64,000 nt of DNA from Nicotiana tabacum (lineage: Eukaryota > Streptophyta > Magnoliopsida > Solanales > Solanaceae). Location: the NCBI RefSeq assembly GCF_000715075.1, contig NC_134085.1:135050060-135114059 (forward strand). The letters run 5' to 3'. A model generated the notes under the pieces. It was not told the DNA's origin, ran no database searches, and saw only the letters and a list, made by a program, of their open reading frames with translations. A program made the position numbers and the translations under genes. This document shows positions 59,040 through 64,000 of this stretch, in pieces (position 1 is the stretch's first letter; the number at the start of each line of letters is the position of its first letter).

Positions 59040-60223
59040 AATCCTAAAGAATCGAGGGCTCTATGCACAAAGGCCGGCCAGGTTCAGCCTGTCCGAAGGT
59101 ACTATATTTAGAAGAACATTCGATGGCCCGCTCGCCATCTTCTTTAGGCCAGGAGATACCAAATATGTTTTGAAGGAAGTTCACGAAAGCCCCTACGAAA
59201 AATATTCGGAGGCAGAATCTTTGGTTCGTAAGATAATCAGGGCTGACTATTACTAGATCAACATAGAGAAAGATGCAAAGGACTTTGTATGAAGATGCGA
59301 CAACTGTCAGAGGAATGCACCGATGATCCATCAACCCGGAGAGCTACTACATTCGGTCTTGTCACCTTGGCCATTCATGAAGTGGGCAATGGACATTGTC
59401 AGTCCCCTGCCATGGGCACCTGGTAAGGCTCAATTCATACTATTTATGACAAATTATTTTTCTAAGTGGGTCGAAGCTCAAGCGTTCGAGAAGTTCCAGG
59501 AAAAAGAAGTCGTTGAATTCATTTAGGACCACATAATATGCCGGTTCAGGATACCTACTGAGACAGTGTGTGATAACGGGAAGCAGTTCATCGGCAGCAA
59601 AGTAAACAAGGTTTTTGAAGATCACAAGATCAAAAAGATCTTGTCAACACCCTATCACCCTAGTGGGAACGGATATGCACAACCAATAAAAAAGACCATA
59701 CTTCAAAACCTAAAGAAGAGATTGACTGATGCCAAAGGAAAATGGAAAGAAATTCTACTCGAAGTCTTGTGGGCATACCGTATAGCCTCAAAGTCAAGTA
59801 TCGAGGCCACTCTATTTTTATTGGTCTACGGTACTGAAGCATTAATACCAGTAGAAGTGGGAGAACCGAGCCTCAGATTCCGATATGCGACCAAAGAATC
59901 AAATGGTGAGGCTATGAGCACGAGCTTGGAGCTATTGGATGAAAGGCACAAGCCCCCCTTGTCCGGTTGGCCACCCAGAAATAACAGATAGAAAGGTATT
60001 ACAATCGGAAGACCTCCGACGCTTCAAGATCAGGGACTTGGTGTTAATGAAAGTAACACCGCACACCCAAAACCTGAACGAAGGGAAGCAAGGTATTAAT
60101 TGGGAAGGACCATATCGAGTCATCGGGATTACCAGTAAAGGATCGTATAAACTCGAAGCAGGAAATGGTGTACAGCTACCGAACAACTGGAATGTGACGC
60201 TTTTAAAGCGGTACTACTTCTAA
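59040..60223 (+). pseudogene. Integrase of element D, catalytic Glu lost
   Basis: Fragments: the finger region before 59320 is badly degraded. The core from 59323 has KWAMDIVSPLP and, after a TAG at 59524, CDNGKQFIG. The third acidic position reads NGYAQPIKK where A and B have NGQAESTNK-type sequence, so the catalytic Glu is Gln. The C-terminus ends LLKRYYF at 60223 like A and B. Confidence 0.87.
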
Positions 60224-61340
60224 GGTATGATCTCATTCAACTTTTTATAATATTGTGAATCAGATAACACTTGCAGGCAACGACCAAAGGAGAATGTGAC
60301 TATTAGGTCTGAAAGCACGCGTTGCACTCTTTTTCCCTTGAATTGGTTTTGTCCTAAATGGGCTTTCTGCAAGGTTTTAATGAGGCAACAATAAATTGTG
60401 CTAACTTAGAATCGAAGACCGGTTTTAAATTAGAGTTAGTGGTCTCATCAACAGTATCTGAGCCCTTTCAAGACGACCTCGAATACTGGGGGCCATCACC
60501 CTCGGGTCAAGCTTCTTATCAAGGAAAGAGGGAATTTTATGCTTGAACAACCTATGCTCAGTGGTTAGGATTTAATGTAAGGGTCAAATGGTCAAGTGAA
60601 CCGTGCTCGAGTAGGTCACCTTAGCCATAATAGAAGCTTTTACACGCTTTCAATCTTATACTTTACACATAAAAATGAAAGAACATTTTGAGCTTGATAT
60701 TACATATTTTTGCCTCTTAAAGCATCGAGCTTAAGGGCTATCTCTACCCGGGGACTATCAAGCCCAAGATCTACCCTATCCGAGCCCAAGGGCTACCTAC
60801 ACTCGGGGGCTTTTGTCCAAAGTAAGTTCGAGCAACTCGAGTTATCATAACTCGGAGGCACAAAACCTATTAGGTAGTGCCTGAACCTAAAAGGCTATAG
60901 CCGCCCTATAAAATGGCTCGGAGACGTCCAAAGCCTGTAATCAAAACATAAGGCCTTCAATGAATATTCAAAACCTGCCAAAAGGTTACCCTCAACAAAA
61001 GCATCATCTAAGAACACTTAAGTATTTCTGGAATATTTTCGGTCACTCCGAGTTTTCAAAGCCTCAAGCAAATAAAAGCTTGGTTCGAGGTCAGGTTTTG
61101 TTTGGACCTCCGAAAAATAGACGACCTATTACTACATTTGATTCTATGTTAAGGCATCAGAAATATATGCAAGAATGGAAATTGTGAAAGATGCTAAAAA
61201 AAGTTGAAATTTCCAAAAGGGGAAATTTTATATATTTCGGAATATCTTTACAAATGCCCAACAATAACAACCTCAAAATGAACAAAAAGTATGTACACTA
61301 CACAAAAACTAAAAAATCCTAAGGCATTCACACCTGATCT
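60224..61340. other. Spacer between pol and antisense ORF of element D
   Basis: Non-coding. It is rich in CTCGGGGGC / CCCGAG phrases and GC-richer than the equivalent spacers in A and B. No gene is seen. Confidence 0.65.
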
Positions 61341-62590
61341 TCACCAGTGCGATTCATCACTAGAACCATCGAGGCCTTCAGATTCTTCAGATTCTTCGGA
61401 GCCTTCAGAGCCATCTTCACCTTCGGGTTCGGCTAGTTTCTTTGTCTCGACCTCAAGTCTTTTTGCCTCCTCGATATCGGCAGAAAGGTTGAAGCATCGG
61501 GTATGGATCTCTTCGAAGGTCTCCCTTCGAGACAACCGCCTTACGTATTCGGCATTGGTCTTCAGGCGGGCCTTGATTGCTTCGACATTGACCTTGTATT
61601 GGGCTACCATCTTTTCACCATCAACCGAGGTTGTCTCTAACTTGGACCTTGTTTCTTTGAGCTCTTTACCAAGGGCGTCCTATTCTTTGATGGGCGAGCC
61701 CAGCTGTGCTCGGAGATCCTCATTTAGTTGAGCAGAATTTATCAGCTTTCTCCTTCGCCACCCAAAGTTAAACCTCTACTGAAGATAGCTTATCTTGGGC
61801 AGTTTCCTTCTCCAAGACCAGCAGATCCATCTTGCTCTTCTACCCATCGACCATGACTTGGATCTGGTCTATCTCCTTTCGGAGTTGGTCAATTTGGTCG
61901 ATCTTCTGCTGAACTTGCGAGGTATTGTCGTTAGCCACTACGACCAGGTCCTTGTTTTTAACTTCAAAAACCTTTACTTTTTAACCAAGCCGGTGTTCTC
62001 CTGCTTTAGGACCGATGCTTATTTCTGAGCCCTATCTAGCTTGGACCGAAGGTTTTTAATCCCCCTTCTTGTTGCTTGCTGAGGAGCTTGTACATATCCC
62101 TTTTTAGCGGTAGTTCCTTGATATCGAGCTCGAGCTAATTGACCTCGACCCGATACCGAATGAAGCTATTATTATGAAGTACCGAAGCCTTCAAAAAGAT
62201 GAAAAACGTGAGAAATATCAAAACCTAAGTTCAAAGGGACGTATTGATGCCTTACCTGGTTCAGCGCCTGCTGCGCCTCAATAAAAAGGCACGACGCGTT
62301 CACCTCATTCATTTTGCCTGATCCTCCTCGGTCACCAGGCATCATTGGTAGCTGGCTATCCCTACGAAAGCATACAGAACCCGAGCATCCTCCAAGATAG
62401 TAATCGATCTCTTGCAACTGGGGTACACACTCGGAGTAGGGAACTAATTAATCAATTTTGGGCTCGAACTCGGCCCGCCAAAGGATGTCGGCTTCGCTCC
62501 AAAGGTTTCGCCTCAGGGCTTAGGGAGCCCGAAGGTTTTCTCTTCTTTTTCTTCTTTTCCTCCACGACAACCTCGGGCTGTCCCGTAACG
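61341..62590 (-). pseudogene. Antisense extra ORF of element D (C-terminal coiled coil)
   Basis: It is opposite to D's pol. Upstream (about 62590-62430) a Lys-rich start (EEKKKKKRKPSG) is readable. At 62253-62420 an exon ends ALNQ|GTAAGG with a TTTTTGAAG acceptor near 62190. The last part, 61341-61610, is open and encodes a helical Glu/Arg/Lys segment and an acidic Ser/Glu/Asp tail ending DESHW. The architecture corresponds to the ORFs of A and B although the sequence is very different. The beginning is cut off near 62600. Confidence 0.65.
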
Positions 62591-62599
62591 GAGTGATCA

Positions 62600-64000
62600 A
62601 TGGATAAGGATACGAACAAAATAGCAATTAGCAGCTAATTCAGCAAGTACACGACCTCTACGGGTCCCAACAGTGATATCATAGGGCCTAAAACATGATT
62701 TCTAACATGAAGTACAGTCAATTTCCATGAAATAGAGGGGACATGTAGCAAACTGTAAACTATTCGATTCAATAGTCTCACAGGATGGACCAGGTCACAA
62801 TCTCTTTCAGTGCACGCCCACACGCCCGCCACCTAGCATATGTGTTACCCCAAAAATAGTCACATGACATAAAATTCGAGGTTTCATACCCTCAGGACCA
62901 TATTTATAACCGTTACTTACCTCAATCCGAGCTAATCTCTACTCAAAAATGCCCTTGCCTCGTGAGTTAGCCTCCGAACGTCCCGAATCTAGACACAAGT
63001 AATATAATACAATCAATATAGGCTAAAGGGAGCAATTCTACAAGAAAACTACCAAAAATAGAGTCAAAAATCCGAAATCGACTCAAACTCGACCCCCGGG
63101 CCCAGGTCTCGAAATCCGACAAAAGTCACAAAACTCGAAAGCCCATTTACTCACGAGTCTAACCATACAAAATTTATTAAAATCTAACCTGATTTGGTCA
63201 CTCAAATCCCCAAAATCCACTCTCCAATTCTCAAGACCTAAATCCCCAAATTTCCAATTCAAATCCCTAATTAGGTGATGAATAAAGCCATGGATTCACA
63301 AAATTTATACCATTATGGGTTAGAACCACTTATCCCAACGATGCTCCTTGAAAACCTTCGAAAAATTGCCTCTCTCCCGAGTTCCTCAAGTCCAAAATTA
63401 AAAATGAAAGACAAAACCTCGAGCTGGTGCTTTTCTGCCTAGCAATACCGTACATGCGGTCCATTGATCGCTGCTGCGACGCCGTACCTGTGGAATTTCC
63501 ATTGCAGGTGAGGATTTCACTTAAAATCCTGACCTCGCTCCTGCAGCCTCAAGACAGCATTTGCGTCTTTCACAGGTGCGGAAATGCATCGCACCTACGG
63601 CTTCGACTCACACCTATGCCCAGCTACCCGCATCTGCAATCCTCGCAGGTGCAAGAACATCTTCGCATCTGGGGCTCCTACCCAGCTCGTCTTGGCCACT
63701 TCTACGGCTCCTCCTTCGCTTCTACGGGTTCGCACTTACGGGCTCCTACTATAGGTGTGGAAACACCAGAACCAGCAGCTTCAGCTGCACTTATTCAACT
63801 CAAAACAATCCGATAACTATCCAAAATCACCCCGAGGAGCTCGGGACCATAATCAAACATACCAACTGGTCCAATAACCCAATACAAACTTAGTCGAACC
63901 TTTGAATCACTCAAAACAACATCAAAACACCAAATTACCCCCGGATTCAAGCCTAAGAACTTCTAAACTTCCGAATTCTATAAACGATGCTGAAACCTAT
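62600..64000. other. Start of another repeat, unclassified
   Basis: The DNA changes character at about 62600. No gene is recognised. Its GC-rich part (63420-63790) holds repeated GCACCT/CGCAGGTGC phrases of the kind seen in Solanaceae Ty3/gypsy non-coding regions. It may be the LTR or untranslated region of a chromovirus; this is a guess. Confidence 0.35.

Larger units (their letters stand above)
45432..62600 (+). mobile_element. Element D: Tat-type retrotransposon split by insertions E and F
   Basis: A 5' LTR, PBS, gag, protease, RT, RNase H, integrase and antisense ORF occur in the usual Tat order, but in three blocks: 45432-46903, 50802-52081 and 56649 to about 62600. Coding parts are full of stops and frameshifts, more than in A or B, so D looks older. 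The 3' end is cut off by another repeat near 62600. Confidence 0.85.

Overview
This is nuclear DNA from a flowering plant, most likely Solanaceae and probably Nicotiana. The grounds are an intron-containing plant MATE transporter gene, plant Ty3/gypsy lineages (Athila-type and Tat-type), the 3' end of a TS-type SINE, a Helitron-like element and AT-rich MULE-like inverted-repeat elements. Nothing looks bacterial or organellar, and I see no tRNA, rRNA or CRISPR. The species is an inference from repeat types; no database was consulted.

The only substantial host gene is a broken MATE/DETOXIFICATION (DTX33/35-like) gene on the minus strand. Its start codon lies at 33653-33655 and the rest of exon 1 at 11662-11919; exons 2-6 follow down to 7521. 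The last exon is not in the window. Exon 1 is split by about 21.7 kb of retrotransposon. That insertion is two Tat-type elements joined back to back: A (minus, 11922-23015) and B (plus, 23016-33626). Their outer ends are both U5 ends, and GAGTA is present at both gene flanks. Removing the insertion and one GAGTA restores the MATE reading frame exactly. At the centre each LTR lacks the same 8 terminal bases. Intron 5 carries a further element whose target duplication overlaps the exon 5 splice donor, and an Athila-type element (X, 1-7427) sits in the last intron.

Layout: 1-7427, element X (minus; env-position ORF, pol, gag, tRNA-Asp PBS, LTR). 7428-11919, MATE exons 6 to 1b with introns. 11920-33626, elements A and B, each with gag-pro, pol and a spliced antisense extra ORF. 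33627-33944, MATE start and upstream flank. 33945-35213, a terminal-inverted-repeat element carrying a piece of a PCF11-like polyadenylation factor gene. 36125-39086, nested MULE-like elements with 9-bp target duplications. 39353-43913, a Helitron-like element holding a 72-bp SINE and a gag-protease fragment (C). 43914-45431, AT-rich DNA with a (TA)n tract. 45432 to about 62600, Tat-type element D, split by insertions E (46904-50801) and F (52082-56648). About 62600-64000, the start of another unclassified repeat.

All the pol genes carry stops, frameshifts or deletions, so every element here appears non-autonomous. B's integrase core is the best preserved part. The scientific interest lies in the architecture: an apparent inverted two-element insertion with one target duplication, self-nesting MULE-like elements, gene-fragment capture, and spliced antisense ORFs shared by three separate Tat elements.
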